From Mogibacterium sp. (GTDB lineage Bacteria > Bacillota > Clostridia > Peptostreptococcales > Anaerovoracaceae): DNA of 64,000 bases. Shown in pieces: positions 19,711-28,803 of this stretch (positions are counted from its first letter, which is position 1; each line of letters begins with the position of its first letter). A program made the position numbers and the translations under genes. Under the pieces are notes generated by a model. It saw only the letters and a program-made list of their open reading frames with translations. It made no database searches and was not told where the DNA came from. The stretch covers positions 1 through 64,000 of the forward strand of contig JAFWGQ010000071.1 in NCBI GenBank assembly GCA_017512365.1. The letters run 5' to 3'.

Positions 19711-20187
19711 ATGAACGAAGCTGAGAAAAGGGGACGTGAATACCTGGCGTCAAAAGGCTACGCGGACCGCATCATAGATTTCAAAAATACTGACATAACG
19801 GCAGAGAGCACGGCGCTCGCGCTGGGAGTAGATGTGGACAGGATATGCAAGGGCCTTGCCTTCAAGGGCAGGGGCGGCACTGCTGTTGTCGTGATCGCGT
19901 CAGGCCGCTCGCGCGTCAATAACGGCAAGTTCAGGAACGTGTTCGGGTTCAGGCCTACGATGCTGCCGCCGGAGCAGACAGAGGAGCTGACGGGCCACAT
20001 CGCGGGAACGATCAATCCGTTCTGCCTCAGGGACAGCGCGAAGCTCTATCTCGACATGTCGATCATGAAGCATAAGGAGGAGACCGTATTCCCGGGCATA
20101 GGAGGCGAGGACTCGGTCGTCGAGCTGACGGTCCGGGAACTCGAAAAGCTCGCGGACCCGGTCTGCTGGATAGACGTGACCATGTAA
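19711..20187 (+). CDS. YbaK/EbsC-type aminoacyl-tRNA deacylase
   Basis: 158 residues, the normal size for the stand-alone YbaK family, which hydrolyses mischarged Cys-tRNA(Pro) or related species. Family features are AESTALALGVDVDRICKGLAF, the Lys-containing strand, VVVIASGRSRVNNGKF and FPGIGGEDSVVELT, where the GxGG loop shapes the active site. No anticodon-binding domain, as expected. It ends at a bidirectional terminator. Confidence 0.9.
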   Translation: MNEAEKRGREYLASKGYADRIIDFKNTDITAESTALALGVDVDRICKGLAFKGRGGTAVVVIASGRSRVNNGKFRNVFGFRPTMLPPEQTEELTGHIAGTINPFCLRDSAKLYLDMSIMKHKEETVFPGIGGEDSVVELTVRELEKLADPVCWIDVTM

Positions 20188-20191
20188 AAAA

Positions 20192-20217
20192 AGATCAGGG
20201 ATCACCTGATCTTTTTT
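20192..20217. terminator. Bidirectional terminator
   Basis: AGATCAGG and CCTGATCT pair perfectly around a 5-base loop, with an A run on the left and a T run on the right, serving the ybaK-type gene and the convergent adenine deaminase gene. Confidence 0.85.
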
Positions 20218-20253
20218 ATGGACATGTATTCTGTCGGGCCGGATACGATCCGC

Positions 20254-22056
20254 CTATTCAACGAAGAGTTCAGTGAATCCAAAGGTCCTGCAGTCCACGA
20301 GGCCGCGGTTTGTGAGCCGCAGCTCAGGCAGGCAGGCGAGAGCCATCAGGGCCATCGTCATGTAAGGCGAATTGATCACGCAGCCCATCTCCTTCCAGGC
20401 GGTGTCGAGCCTGCTGATGAGTTCTGCCACTTCCTCGACAGGAAGGTCGCTCATGATGCCTGCTATCGGCAGAGGCACGAGCGCCAGGACCTTGCCGTCC
20501 GCGACTGCGCACATGCCGCCGCCGCATTCTATAAGGGTGTTGGCGGCAAGGGCCATGTCTTCGTCGTTCGTTCCGGCGACGAGCAGATTGTGAGCATCGT
20601 GCGCAACGGTCTGGGCCATCGCTCCTTTTTTGAAGCCGAAGCCTCTGACGAAGCCGAGACCCTTTGTGCCGGTAGAGTGGTGGCGTTCAATGACTGCCAG
20701 CTTCATGATGTCCTTATCCGGATCCGCGGCCACGCATCCGTCTTCGGCCTTCAGATCCATGATCCGCTCGTAATTGCCCACATGGTTTGGGATGATCTCG
20801 ATCACACGGGTCTTCACGCTGCCGGAAGCGCCTGCGGGCGCCGCGATCCTGAAGCTGTCCGCCGTGATGGTCTCGCCCACGTGCATGGTGTCGCAGACGA
20901 AATCAGGGAAGGCGGCCCTGCCCACATCCACGGTCATCTTTCCTTTCTCGGCAACGACTTCGCCGTCGATCATGGTGCGCGTGATGCGTATGTCTTTCAG
21001 ATCGTCGAAGAAGACGATGTCGGCGCACTTGCCGGGAGTTATGCTGCCCATCTCGTGGTCCATCCTGAAGCAGGTCGCCGGATTGATCGTCACGTACTGT
21101 ATCGCTTTTACCGGATCGAGCCCCTCCTTTATCGCGAGGCGCACGATGTAGTCGAGATGGCCCTCGCTTATCAGGGTGTCAGGATGGGTGTCGTCCGAGA
21201 TCAGGCAGGCGAAGCGGTCTTCGATGCCGTTGTCGAGTATCGCTCTGATGATCACAGGCATGTCATGCCACGCGCTGCCGTAGCGCATCAGGGCATACAT
21301 ACCGCGGCGCATCTTCTCGAGCACATCCTCGGCGCGGGTCGACTCGTGGCAGCACCTGACTCCTGACGCGATGTAAGCGTTCAGACCGGCTCCGGTATCA
21401 GGCACGGAGAAGTGCCCCGTTATCACCTGATCGGCCTTCAGCGTCTCGGCCAGTTCGCCGTGGACAGCGGGGTCGGCATTCATCACGCCCGGGAAGTTCA
21501 TCATCTCGCCGAGACCCATGATGCCGTCCCAGGTCATCATCTCACGTACATCTTCAGGTCCTATGCGTGACCCGGTATCCTCGAAGCCCGCGACGGCAGG
21601 GACGCAGGACGGGACGTTCGCCATGGCCTTGAGAGGGGATCTTTTTGAATCGTCTATCATGGCCTTAACTCCTTCAGGCCCGCAGACATTGCAGATCTCA
21701 TGCGGGTCCATGAAGATGCCTGTAGTGCCGTGCGGGACTACGGCCCTCGCATATTCGCCGACGCTTATCATGGCGGACTCGACATGGATGTGGGCATCCA
21801 TGAAGCCCGGAGCGATGTACTGGCCGGACGCATCGATGACCTTCGTCCCGCCGCCGATGCATTGCGCAGCATCGCCGACGAGTGCGATCCTGCCTTCGGA
21901 GATCGCGACATCGATGCCCTCCTGGATCTCGCAGGTGCATACGTTCACCAGCTTCGCGTTCCTGATGACGGTATCGGCTTTTTCTGCGCCCATGGCGACA
22001 TTCGCCAGTTTTGCTGTGACTTCATAAAGCGGTTTCTTACAGAATTGATTCAGCAT
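20254..22056 (-). CDS. ade: Adenine deaminase
   Basis: 600 residues, the usual length of the AdeC family, which deaminates adenine to hypoxanthine in purine salvage. The amidohydrolase fold is clear: metal ligands HIHVESAMISVGEYA (about 91-105), HGTTGIFMDPHEI, GLGEMMNFPGVM, ISDDTHPDTL, then the C-terminal domain with GFGFKKGAMAQTVAHDAHNLLVAG and IECGGGMCAVADG. Start codon ATG at 22056 follows GGTGGAG on the minus strand. Monocistronic and divergent from the flavodoxin gene. Confidence 0.95.
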   Translation of the reverse strand: MLNQFCKKPLYEVTAKLANVAMGAEKADTVIRNAKLVNVCTCEIQEGIDVAISEGRIALVGDAAQCIGGGTKVIDASGQYIAPGFMDAHIHVESAMISVGEYARAVVPHGTTGIFMDPHEICNVCGPEGVKAMIDDSKRSPLKAMANVPSCVPAVAGFEDTGSRIGPEDVREMMTWDGIMGLGEMMNFPGVMNADPAVHGELAETLKADQVITGHFSVPDTGAGLNAYIASGVRCCHESTRAEDVLEKMRRGMYALMRYGSAWHDMPVIIRAILDNGIEDRFACLISDDTHPDTLISEGHLDYIVRLAIKEGLDPVKAIQYVTINPATCFRMDHEMGSITPGKCADIVFFDDLKDIRITRTMIDGEVVAEKGKMTVDVGRAAFPDFVCDTMHVGETITADSFRIAAPAGASGSVKTRVIEIIPNHVGNYERIMDLKAEDGCVAADPDKDIMKLAVIERHHSTGTKGLGFVRGFGFKKGAMAQTVAHDAHNLLVAGTNDEDMALAANTLIECGGGMCAVADGKVLALVPLPIAGIMSDLPVEEVAELISRLDTAWKEMGCVINSPYMTMALMALACLPELRLTNRGLVDCRTFGFTELFVE

Positions 22057-22186
22057 ATCTCCACCTCACGTGCAAGTTCCAACTACTATTATCTGATGAT
22101 AAAAGTATACCACGCTGTGATACAATATTCAGTGAAAAACAGGCGGGCGGCGGATGCCCGCTGATATCACCGATACGGAGGAACAA

Positions 22187-22705
22187 ATGTCAAGGACTTT
22201 AGTCATCTACTATTCCCGCCGCGGACAGAACTACGTGCGCGGAGAACTGAAGGAACTCGAAAAGGGCAATACGGAGCTGATCGCGGAGTACATCAGAGAC
22301 GCGGTCGGGGCGGACCTCTTCGAGCTGCAGACTGTAAAGGACTATCCCGCTGACTACATGGAATGCACCGAGGCCGCGAAGGAGGACCTCAGGAACTGCG
22401 CGCGCCCGAAGCTCAGGGAGTATCTGAAGGACATCGATGAATACGACAATATCGTCATAGCCGGTCCGTGCTGGTGGGGCACATATCCGTGCGCCGTATT
22501 CACCCAGCTAGAAAAACTCCGCTTCAGGGGCAAAAAGGTGTTCCCTGTGATGACTCACGAGGGCAGCGGCGAAGCGAAGAGCAGGAGCGACCTGAAAAAG
22601 TTCTGCAGGGGAGCAAAGATCGCGAAGACGCTGGCCGTGCAGGGCGCGCTGTGCCCGACGGCAAGGGACGAGGTCACGCGCTGGGCGCAGAAGAACCTGA
22701 AATAG
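22187..22705 (+). CDS. Flavodoxin family protein
   Basis: 172 residues from ATG 22187, directly after ACGGAGGAAC; an in-frame ATG 33 bases upstream lacks a ribosome site. FMN-binding features: LVIYYSRRGQNYV (phosphate loop region), AGPCWWGTYPCAVFTQLE (aromatic loop flanking the isoalloxazine) and VFPVMTHEGSGEAKSRSDL. It is an electron carrier or flavodoxin-like reductase of the cytoplasm. It precedes an LtrA-family gene by 23 bases. Confidence 0.9.
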   Translation: MSRTLVIYYSRRGQNYVRGELKELEKGNTELIAEYIRDAVGADLFELQTVKDYPADYMECTEAAKEDLRNCARPKLREYLKDIDEYDNIVIAGPCWWGTYPCAVFTQLEKLRFRGKKVFPVMTHEGSGEAKSRSDLKKFCRGAKIAKTLAVQGALCPTARDEVTRWAQKNLK

Positions 22706-22728
22706 GACGTGGACAGGCCTGAAAACAC

Positions 22729-23904
22729 ATGGAGCTTTTTACGCGCGATGAGAAAAAAGTAGAATATCTCGAGCTCATATACGACCTCGTGTTCGTATAC
22801 ATGGCGGGCCGCAACAACTCCCTGCTCGTTCCGGAGGAGGGAGGGTTCATACTGCCGCTGAATTTCCTTGCGTATGTGATCTGTACGCTTGCTATCATCC
22901 AGCTCTGGAACTTCACCACCTTCTATATCAACCTGTTCGGCCGCAACGGTCTCAGAGACCATGTGTTCCTGTGCGTCAACATGTATCTGATGTACTTCGT
23001 AGGAGAGGGCACGAGGCACGACTGGATCGCGTACAAGGAGCAGTATCACATAGCCTGGGCGCTCATTCTCGCCAACATCGGACTGCAGTATCTCATCGAG
23101 CTCCGGAACCACGAGACGGATGTGTGGAACCGCGACCTGATAAAGAGGATGGCGGCGGTCCTGTTTGTCGAAGCCGCCATAGCCTTTGCGGCCGCCTGGC
23201 AGGGACCCGTGCTTACGGCGGTCCTCTCGGCGGCAGCCATAGCTCTGGGCATCATCCTGACGGCGATCGGAAAGTCGAGAAGCCCCGGCAGCATGATCGA
23301 CTTCGCGCATCTGACCGAGCGCGCCATGCTGTATGTCGTGTTCACCTTCGGCGAGATGATAGTCGTCCTTGCGGCGTATTTCAGGGGCGACGGCAGCTTT
23401 GACCTGAACGTCATATATTTTTCGCTGATGGGATTCCTGATCGTGGTCGGGCTCTTCCTCTCTTACGAGATCTTCTATGACCACCTGCTCGACAGGGAAA
23501 GACAGGACAACGGATTCCTGTACATGGCGATCCACATCTTCATCATCTTTGCGCTCAACAACATCACGGCTTCGCTGGAATTCATGCGCGAGGAGAGCGT
23601 CGCGCTCATACCGAAGATGACCTTCCTCATCGTTTCTGTCACAGCGTACTACGTATTCCTCTTTCTCACGCGGGGCAGGACGAAGGCCGCATGCGGGATG
23701 GACGGACCGTTCTATGCCAGGCTGACGGCGCTGACGGCCGTATTCGCGGTGCTGATGATGGTGTTCAGGAACCACGGCTTCGCGCATATATTCATAACCG
23801 CGGCATACATCTTTGCCGTGTTCGGAGCCCTTTACGAGCTGAAGCGCAGGACGGATAAGGCGCAGGCGGAGGAAGACTTCATGCATGGAGGGGCGTGCAA
23901 ATGA
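22729..23904 (+). CDS. Low temperature requirement protein A (LtrA) family
   Basis: 391 residues with about ten membrane helices. The family signature is near the N-terminus: EYLELIYDLVFVYMAGR (residues 13-29). A second conserved block is LTERAMLYVVFTFGEMIVVLAAYF (about 185-208), with the Glu in FGEM typical. LtrA was named from a Listeria cold-growth mutant; the molecular role is unclear. The last four bases (ATGA) overlap the start of the next gene. Its ribosome site is weak. Confidence 0.88.
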   Translation: MELFTRDEKKVEYLELIYDLVFVYMAGRNNSLLVPEEGGFILPLNFLAYVICTLAIIQLWNFTTFYINLFGRNGLRDHVFLCVNMYLMYFVGEGTRHDWIAYKEQYHIAWALILANIGLQYLIELRNHETDVWNRDLIKRMAAVLFVEAAIAFAAAWQGPVLTAVLSAAAIALGIILTAIGKSRSPGSMIDFAHLTERAMLYVVFTFGEMIVVLAAYFRGDGSFDLNVIYFSLMGFLIVVGLFLSYEIFYDHLLDRERQDNGFLYMAIHIFIIFALNNITASLEFMREESVALIPKMTFLIVSVTAYYVFLFLTRGRTKAACGMDGPFYARLTALTAVFAVLMMVFRNHGFAHIFITAAYIFAVFGALYELKRRTDKAQAEEDFMHGGACK

Positions 23905-25916
23905 CAGACGAATATCTGAACGCCCTGAAGGCAGGCGAAAAAGAATACAGGGCGAGGGTCTCCGCGGGCGAAAATCCGTACCCTGAGGCGCTCGACGATA
24001 TACTTCCCGACTGCGGCTCGATGCCGCACAGGAACCTCGGGATCATGGAGATCCCGGCATGCCTGATCGCGGGCACGAAGACGCGCGCCAGGCAGAACTC
24101 CTTCGCGCCGGATTTCATGCCGCTGCTCGAAGCAGATACGGAATTCGCCGCCAAGTGGAGCAGCCTGTACAATGCGCAGATCACGGAAGGCTTCAGCGAT
24201 CCCGTAAAAGTTTACGAATACCTGCACCGATTCTATGTGCAGGAGGGCAACAAGCGCGTCTCGGTGAGCAGATATCTCGACATGCCTTCGATCAGCGCGG
24301 AGGTCATGAGGATCATGCCGGACGAAGAGACTCTCGCTGCTCATCCGGAATACGCGGAGTTCATGAGATTCTATGACGCGGCTCCGGTCTATGACATAGA
24401 ATGCAGTTGGGCGGGCGCGTACTCCGAGATCGCGGAGATCCTGGGCAAGGACCTCAATCACGCGTGGCCGGAGGATACGGTGAAGTCGCTCAGAAGCGCA
24501 TACTGGCTGTTCACGCAGGCGCTGGATTCTCTCGCCGGCAAACTGCCTCAGCTGCCGCCGGGCGACGCGTTCATGGTATATCTGAGGATATACGCGAAGG
24601 ACGCGCTGAGACATCAACCGGAGAAGGTCATCGAAAAAAGGCTGCTCAGGATAAAGAAGGAGCTTCTGACCGAGAGCAACCGTGACAGGGTGGCTCTGGT
24701 CGAAGAGGCGGAGGACGCCCTGAATGCCGGCTCGATCGTATCAAAGGCCGGGCATCTGGTCAAAGGACCGGATTCCCTTATCGGAAGAGTCATACCGGCG
24801 GTCACGTATTCGGTGAGGAATCCTCTTAAGGCGGCTTTCATATACGAAGACAGCATCGGAAGATCCGCCGCGACGGCCGATCACGAAAAGGGCAGGCTCA
24901 GGCTCGAAAAGGCCTACGGCGGCATGGTCGAAACGCGCTGCTTTGAGGACTGCGCCGACCCGGAACGCTTCGACGCGGCGGTCACGGAGGCTGCGAAGTG
25001 GGGAGCGGATGCCGTGTTCACGACATCGCCGTCCCTCATAAACGATACACTCCGCGCCGCGATAAGGTACGGGGACATCAGGTTCCTGAACTGCTCGGTC
25101 AATCTGGCGCATCAGGCAGTGCGGACATATTACGCCAGGCTCTACGAGGCGAAGTTCCTCGCCGGGATAGTCGCCGGAGCGGCATCGGCAGCGGACGGCA
25201 CCCACGCGATAGGCTACTGCTCGGACGCGCCTGTCTACGGGACGATAGCCTGCATCAACGCTTTCGCCGCCGGAGCGGCGATGACCGATCCTCAGGTGAA
25301 GATATATCTGGACTGGGCATCACGCAGGGACGCGGACTGGTGGTGGGAGATGCTGGACAGGGGGATACACGTTCTCTCCGCGGTCGACTCGCTGCACAGC
25401 GCGGACGGCAGCGATGCCTACGGGGTGTGCCATGTGGAGCGCTGCGAGCCGGGAAAAGGCAACGACCTGTCCGGGACCTGCCGCATCCGAAACCTCGCCG
25501 CACCGATCTACAAGTGGGGCAGGCTGTACGAGATCATAGTCAGGACGATGATCGACGGAAGCTACAGCGCCCATCTGGTCGACAGGAAGGACCAGGCGAC
25601 CAACTACTGGTGGGGCATGATCTCGGGCGTGGCTGATATCGAGCTGGCTGAGGACCTGCCTCCATCCACAAAACGGCTGGCCGGGATACTGAGGCAGGAC
25701 ATCATCGACGGCAGGCTCGATCCGTTCGGAGGAGAGCTCGTGAGCCAGAACGGTATCATCAGAAAAGAGAACGACGAGCCGCTGACCAGCAGGGACATCA
25801 TCATGATGGACTGGCTCTGCGGCAATGTCATCGGTGAGATACCGGCTATCGACGCCCTGACCGATGAGGCAAGGATGACAGTGAGGTTCAGCGGCGTCGA
25901 AAGCACGAAAAAGTGA
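23901..25916 (+). CDS. Cytoplasmic BMP-type substrate-binding protein with ParB-like N-terminal domain
   Basis: 671 residues from ATG 23901 behind GGAGGGG, overlapping the LtrA stop (ATGA). No signal peptide or lipobox. Residues about 35-110 (MEIPACLIAGTKTRARQNSF, then RFYVQEGNKRVSVSRYL) resemble a ParB/Srx-like fold with the EGNKR element. Residues 110-290 are helical. Residues about 300-620 are a BMP/PnrA nucleoside-binding lipoprotein fold: AAFIYEDSIG, WGADAVFTTSPS, YEAKFLAGIVAGAAS, YCSDAPVYGTIACINAFAAGA. In exported BMP proteins this fold binds nucleosides for an ABC importer; without export it may be an intracellular ligand sensor. No transporter genes adjoin. Confidence 0.8.
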   Translation: MTDEYLNALKAGEKEYRARVSAGENPYPEALDDILPDCGSMPHRNLGIMEIPACLIAGTKTRARQNSFAPDFMPLLEADTEFAAKWSSLYNAQITEGFSDPVKVYEYLHRFYVQEGNKRVSVSRYLDMPSISAEVMRIMPDEETLAAHPEYAEFMRFYDAAPVYDIECSWAGAYSEIAEILGKDLNHAWPEDTVKSLRSAYWLFTQALDSLAGKLPQLPPGDAFMVYLRIYAKDALRHQPEKVIEKRLLRIKKELLTESNRDRVALVEEAEDALNAGSIVSKAGHLVKGPDSLIGRVIPAVTYSVRNPLKAAFIYEDSIGRSAATADHEKGRLRLEKAYGGMVETRCFEDCADPERFDAAVTEAAKWGADAVFTTSPSLINDTLRAAIRYGDIRFLNCSVNLAHQAVRTYYARLYEAKFLAGIVAGAASAADGTHAIGYCSDAPVYGTIACINAFAAGAAMTDPQVKIYLDWASRRDADWWWEMLDRGIHVLSAVDSLHSADGSDAYGVCHVERCEPGKGNDLSGTCRIRNLAAPIYKWGRLYEIIVRTMIDGSYSAHLVDRKDQATNYWWGMISGVADIELAEDLPPSTKRLAGILRQDIIDGRLDPFGGELVSQNGIIRKENDEPLTSRDIIMMDWLCGNVIGEIPAIDALTDEARMTVRFSGVESTKK

Positions 25917-25936
25917 TATATCGATAATTATCGTAA

Positions 25937-25942
25937 TATAAT
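25937..25942 (+). promoter_or_regulatory. -10 box suggesting a leaderless transcript
   Basis: TATAAT ends only 7 bases before the ATG at 25950, and no Shine-Dalgarno is present, so transcription would start at or next to the start codon. A perfect palindrome CGATAATTATCG (25922-25933) lies just upstream, in the spacer. The -35 (TGATAT, 25914) is weak. Confidence 0.4.
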
Positions 25943-25949
25943 TATACAG

Positions 25950-26603
25950 ATGAAGATACTGATGATCGCGGATACAGAGGAAAGACGGCTCTGGGACGAC
26001 TGGACGGAGGAGACCGGAGAAAGACTTTCGGATATCGGGCTCATACTCTCGGCCGGAGATCTTGACGCGGATTATCTCGAGTTCCTCGTGACGATGCTGA
26101 ACGTGCCGCTCGTATATGTGAGGGGCAACCACGACGGCGATTATGACAGGAAGCCGCCGGAGGGCTGCATCAGCGCGGACGGCAGGGTGGTCGAAGTATC
26201 GTGCGATGATGCATCCGGTACGCGCAGAATCAGGATACTCGGGCTCGGAGGCTCGATGCGGTACAGGGACGGTTCAGAGGACATGTATACCGAAGATGAG
26301 ATGAGGCGCCGCATCGCAGGACTGCGCAGGACGGTACTGAAGGACTTCGCTGCCGGCAGGCTCAGCGGCAGGCGGGATACAGACATACTGCTGACTCACG
26401 CACCTGCAAAGGGGTGCGGCGATATGGATGATCCGGCCCACAGGGGATTCGAATGCTTCAACAGGCTGCTCGAAAGGCAGAAGCCCGCTCTGCATGTGTA
26501 CGGCCATGTCCACCGCGAGTACGGAGGCTTTGTAAGAAGCATGACCCATCCGTCCGGGACCGTGCAGATAAACGCCAGCGGATGTCACATCTTCGAAATT
26601 TGA
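25950..26603 (+). CDS. Metallophosphoesterase (calcineurin-like)
   Basis: 217 residues. The dimetal motifs are present: an N-terminal MKILMIADTE (D in place of the usual D-x-H), SAGDLDADYL (GD), YVRGNHDGDY (GNHD), ILLTHAPAKG (TH) and HVYGHVHREYG (GHxH). The first motif lacks the His of DxH, as in several YfcE-unlike branches. Likely a cytoplasmic phosphodiesterase of unknown substrate. The start is set by the beta-strand MKILMIADT, leaving no room for a ribosome site. Confidence 0.88.
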   Translation: MKILMIADTEERRLWDDWTEETGERLSDIGLILSAGDLDADYLEFLVTMLNVPLVYVRGNHDGDYDRKPPEGCISADGRVVEVSCDDASGTRRIRILGLGGSMRYRDGSEDMYTEDEMRRRIAGLRRTVLKDFAAGRLSGRRDTDILLTHAPAKGCGDMDDPAHRGFECFNRLLERQKPALHVYGHVHREYGGFVRSMTHPSGTVQINASGCHIFEI

Positions 26604-26608
26604 TCATG

Positions 26609-26633
26609 AAAAATGCCGGCGGTAAGCCGGCAT
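26609..26633 (-). terminator. Terminator of the rluA-lepB-smpB operon (also serves plus strand)
   Basis: ATGCCGGC and GCCGGCAT pair around 5 bases; on the minus strand TTTTT follows directly, on the plus strand CGTCTTTT follows. Confidence 0.75.
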
Positions 26634-26651
26634 CGTCTTTTGCGGAATTGT

Positions 26652-27128
26652 TCAGCGGTGCCTGGAGGCTTTGACGGCCTTGTCCATCTTACGCTCAGCG
26701 TCGCGCTTCGCCTGGGCTTCGCGCTTGTCGTAGAGCTTCTTGCCCCGCGCGAGTCCGATCTCGACCTTGCAGCGTCCGTGCTCGTCGAGGTAGACGGAAA
26801 GCGGTATGAGCGTCAGGCCCTGCCGGGTCTTTATGGTCCCGTAGAGCTTCAGGATCTCCTTTTTGTGCATCAGCAGGGTGCGGACCCTCAGAGGGTCCAC
26901 GTTGTAGCGGTTGCCCTGCTCGTACGGGGCGATGTGCATGCCGGTCACGACGAGCTCGCCCTTGCTGGTGACCTTGCAGTAGCTTTCCTTGATGCTGACG
27001 CCGCCTTTTCTGACCGACTTGATCTCGGTGCCGGTCAGGACTATGCCCGCTTCAAAACGTTCCTCGATCGTATAATCGTGGAACGCCTTTTTGTTATTCG
27101 CTACTGTCCTGCGTGATCTTTTGCCCAT
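26652..27128 (-). CDS. smpB: SsrA-binding protein
   Basis: 158 residues, normal for SmpB, which carries tmRNA into stalled ribosomes. Family features: NKKAFHDYTIEERFEAGIVLTGTEIKSVRKGGVSIKESYC split across the beta barrel start (GIVLTGTEIKSVR), HIAPYEQGNRYN, and the basic C-terminal tail with LARGKKLYDKREAQAKRD. Its partner, the tmRNA gene, is at 39257 in this window. Last gene of the rluA-lepB-smpB group. Confidence 0.97.
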   Translation of the reverse strand: MGKRSRRTVANNKKAFHDYTIEERFEAGIVLTGTEIKSVRKGGVSIKESYCKVTSKGELVVTGMHIAPYEQGNRYNVDPLRVRTLLMHKKEILKLYGTIKTRQGLTLIPLSVYLDEHGRCKVEIGLARGKKLYDKREAQAKRDAERKMDKAVKASRHR

Positions 27129-27142
27129 TTTCCCGTACGGAC

Positions 27143-27808
27143 CTATTTAAATACCTTTATCTTGCTGAAAGGATACAGCCTCAGTATGACCTTGCCTCTG
27201 ATGCTGTCGAATGTCGGGCAGCCCACTTCGTGACGCCTCGAGTCGACGCTTCCGACGCGGTTGTCTCCCATGCAGAAGTACGAATTCTCAGGCACGGTGA
27301 AGGTCTCGCCCTCGGCCGGTATCTCGAAGGCAGGCGTATAGCCGTCCTTGAGGTAATCCTCCTTGTACGCTTTGCCGTTTATGTACAGCTGGTCGTCCTT
27401 TATCATTATCTCGTCGCCCGGAAGGCCGATGACCCTCTTGATCAGCAGCTTGTCCTTTCCGGTGTCCTCGTTCACCAGATCGCTCTCGAAGATGATGATG
27501 TCGCCGCGCTCCGGTCCGTGCTTGCGGTAGGCCTGCCTGTACATGATCATGTAGTCGTTCTCGTGCAGGGTGTCCTCCATCGAGGTCTGCTTGACGATGG
27601 TCGGCCTGATAAAGAAGAGCACGATGCCCGCCAGTATGAGAGCTATTATGATGTCTATGAGAAGGCTTTTCATGAATCCTCCCGCCGCCTGCGCCTTTGT
27701 CGGCGCGTCTGTGTGCTCGCCCTGCGGAGTGCCCGCCCAGAAGTCGTGACGGTCTTCATGATCCATCGTCGACTTAAGATCGCTTTTTTTGTACCTGTCT
27801 GATCTCAT
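27143..27808 (-). CDS. lepB: Signal peptidase I
   Basis: 221 residues. A cytoplasmic N-terminus of about 45 residues precedes one membrane helix (SLLIDIIIALILAGIVLFFI). The catalytic Ser is in KQTSMEDTLHEND and the general-base Lys in LLIKRVIGLPGDEI, followed by MGDNRVGSVDSR. It removes signal peptides outside the membrane. ATG overlaps the stop of the upstream pseudouridine synthase gene (ATGA), so translation is coupled. Confidence 0.95.
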   Translation of the reverse strand: MRSDRYKKSDLKSTMDHEDRHDFWAGTPQGEHTDAPTKAQAAGGFMKSLLIDIIIALILAGIVLFFIRPTIVKQTSMEDTLHENDYMIMYRQAYRKHGPERGDIIIFESDLVNEDTGKDKLLIKRVIGLPGDEIMIKDDQLYINGKAYKEDYLKDGYTPAFEIPAEGETFTVPENSYFCMGDNRVGSVDSRRHEVGCPTFDSIRGKVILRLYPFSKIKVFK

Positions 27809-28803
27809 TTCAATTTCCCCAGTATCTCATTGAATCGTTTTGGCGCCGGAGCCTCGTATGCATTTCCGGCGAATTCCGTCCTGCAGGCGTGCAGGAGCTG
27901 TGTCGTGAGCCCGAAGCGCTCTCTGACGTATCTGTTGATCTTCCGCGCGGATCTGTCCGCGTACTTGCTGTCGCCGATCAGAGGATGGCCCGCGCTCGCA
28001 AGGTGGGCTCTTATCTGATGCGTCCTGCCTGTCAGAAGCTCGACCTCGCACAGCGTTGCTGTGAGTCCGTCTCCGAAGCGCAGTACCTCGAGCGGACGCA
28101 CGACGGTCTCTATCTCCTTCCGGCCGGGGGGTCTGTCCCCCTGGCCGGAGGCGGTGACCGTGACCCTGTTTGAGGCCTCGTCCTTTACCAGGCTTCCGGA
28201 AAGATGCAGCTCTTCGCTTATCTCTCCGCAGGCTATGGTCAGGTAGAACTTCCTGACTTCTCCGTCCCTGATCATGCGGTTGAGCTCGCGCATCGCCGCA
28301 GCGGTCTTTCCGAAGAGCACCAGTCCCGTCGTGTTGCGGTCGAGCCTGTTCGCCGGAGCCGGCGTGAAGACCTTTTCCCGGGGATCGAAGTCTCCTTTGG
28401 CGGTCAGGTAATCCTTTACCTGATTGGCCAGGTGGTCCTTCTTTTCGCGGGCATCGCCGTGGGTCAGCAGCCCGTACGGCTTGTTCACGACCAGGATGTC
28501 ATCGTCTTCATGGACTATGCCGAAGGTCCGCTTCGCCGCGGACGCTCTCTTTCGGGGAAAACCCCTGCCGCACTCCGAAGGATCCGGCGCGCCGAGAACC
28601 GCGAGCGTACTGTCCGGAAGGTACAGCCTCAGGATATCGCCCTCGCAGAGGATGTACGATTCGCTTCTGCGCCTGTCGCCGATCCTGACATCCTTGCGGA
28701 TGATCCTGTATATCTCGCCGAGAGAAGCGCCGGGAAGGTACTTCCTCAGGAATCTGTCGAGCCTGCGGCCCGCGTCATTTGCCGTGATGGTGATCTCTCT
28801 CAT
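27805..28803 (-). CDS. RluA-family pseudouridine synthase, interrupted by a palindromic repeat
   Basis: 332 residues from ATG 28803; an upstream in-frame start would add 21 unsupported residues. N-terminal S4-like domain (RRLDRFLRKYLPGASLGEIYRII), then the RluA core: VVNKPYGLLTHG, the catalytic ANRLDRNTTGLVLFGKT (Asp of RLD), and TGRTHQIRAHLASAGHPLIGD. It isomerises uridines in rRNA (RluC/D-like). Residues near 225 (GQGDRPPG) are encoded by a copy of the palindrome at 28122-28146, in frame, in a surface-loop position. Confidence 0.93.
   Translation of the reverse strand: MREITITANDAGRRLDRFLRKYLPGASLGEIYRIIRKDVRIGDRRRSESYILCEGDILRLYLPDSTLAVLGAPDPSECGRGFPRKRASAAKRTFGIVHEDDDILVVNKPYGLLTHGDAREKKDHLANQVKDYLTAKGDFDPREKVFTPAPANRLDRNTTGLVLFGKTAAAMRELNRMIRDGEVRKFYLTIACGEISEELHLSGSLVKDEASNRVTVTASGQGDRPPGRKEIETVVRPLEVLRFGDGLTATLCEVELLTGRTHQIRAHLASAGHPLIGDSKYADRSARKINRYVRERFGLTTQLLHACRTEFAGNAYEAPAPKRFNEILGKLK
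28122..28146. repeat. Third copy of the GGCC-rich palindrome, inside a coding gene
   Basis: GGCCGGGGGG, TCTGT, CCCCCTGGCC: one mismatch to the copy at 7366-7390. Flanking CCGG on both sides lengthens the palindrome. It keeps the reading frame of the RluA-type gene. Confidence 0.88.

Noticed and set aside
22555-23886. 443-codon open frame antisense to the LtrA gene
   Set aside because: Charged low-complexity translation, while the plus-strand frame has the LtrA signature and membrane helices.
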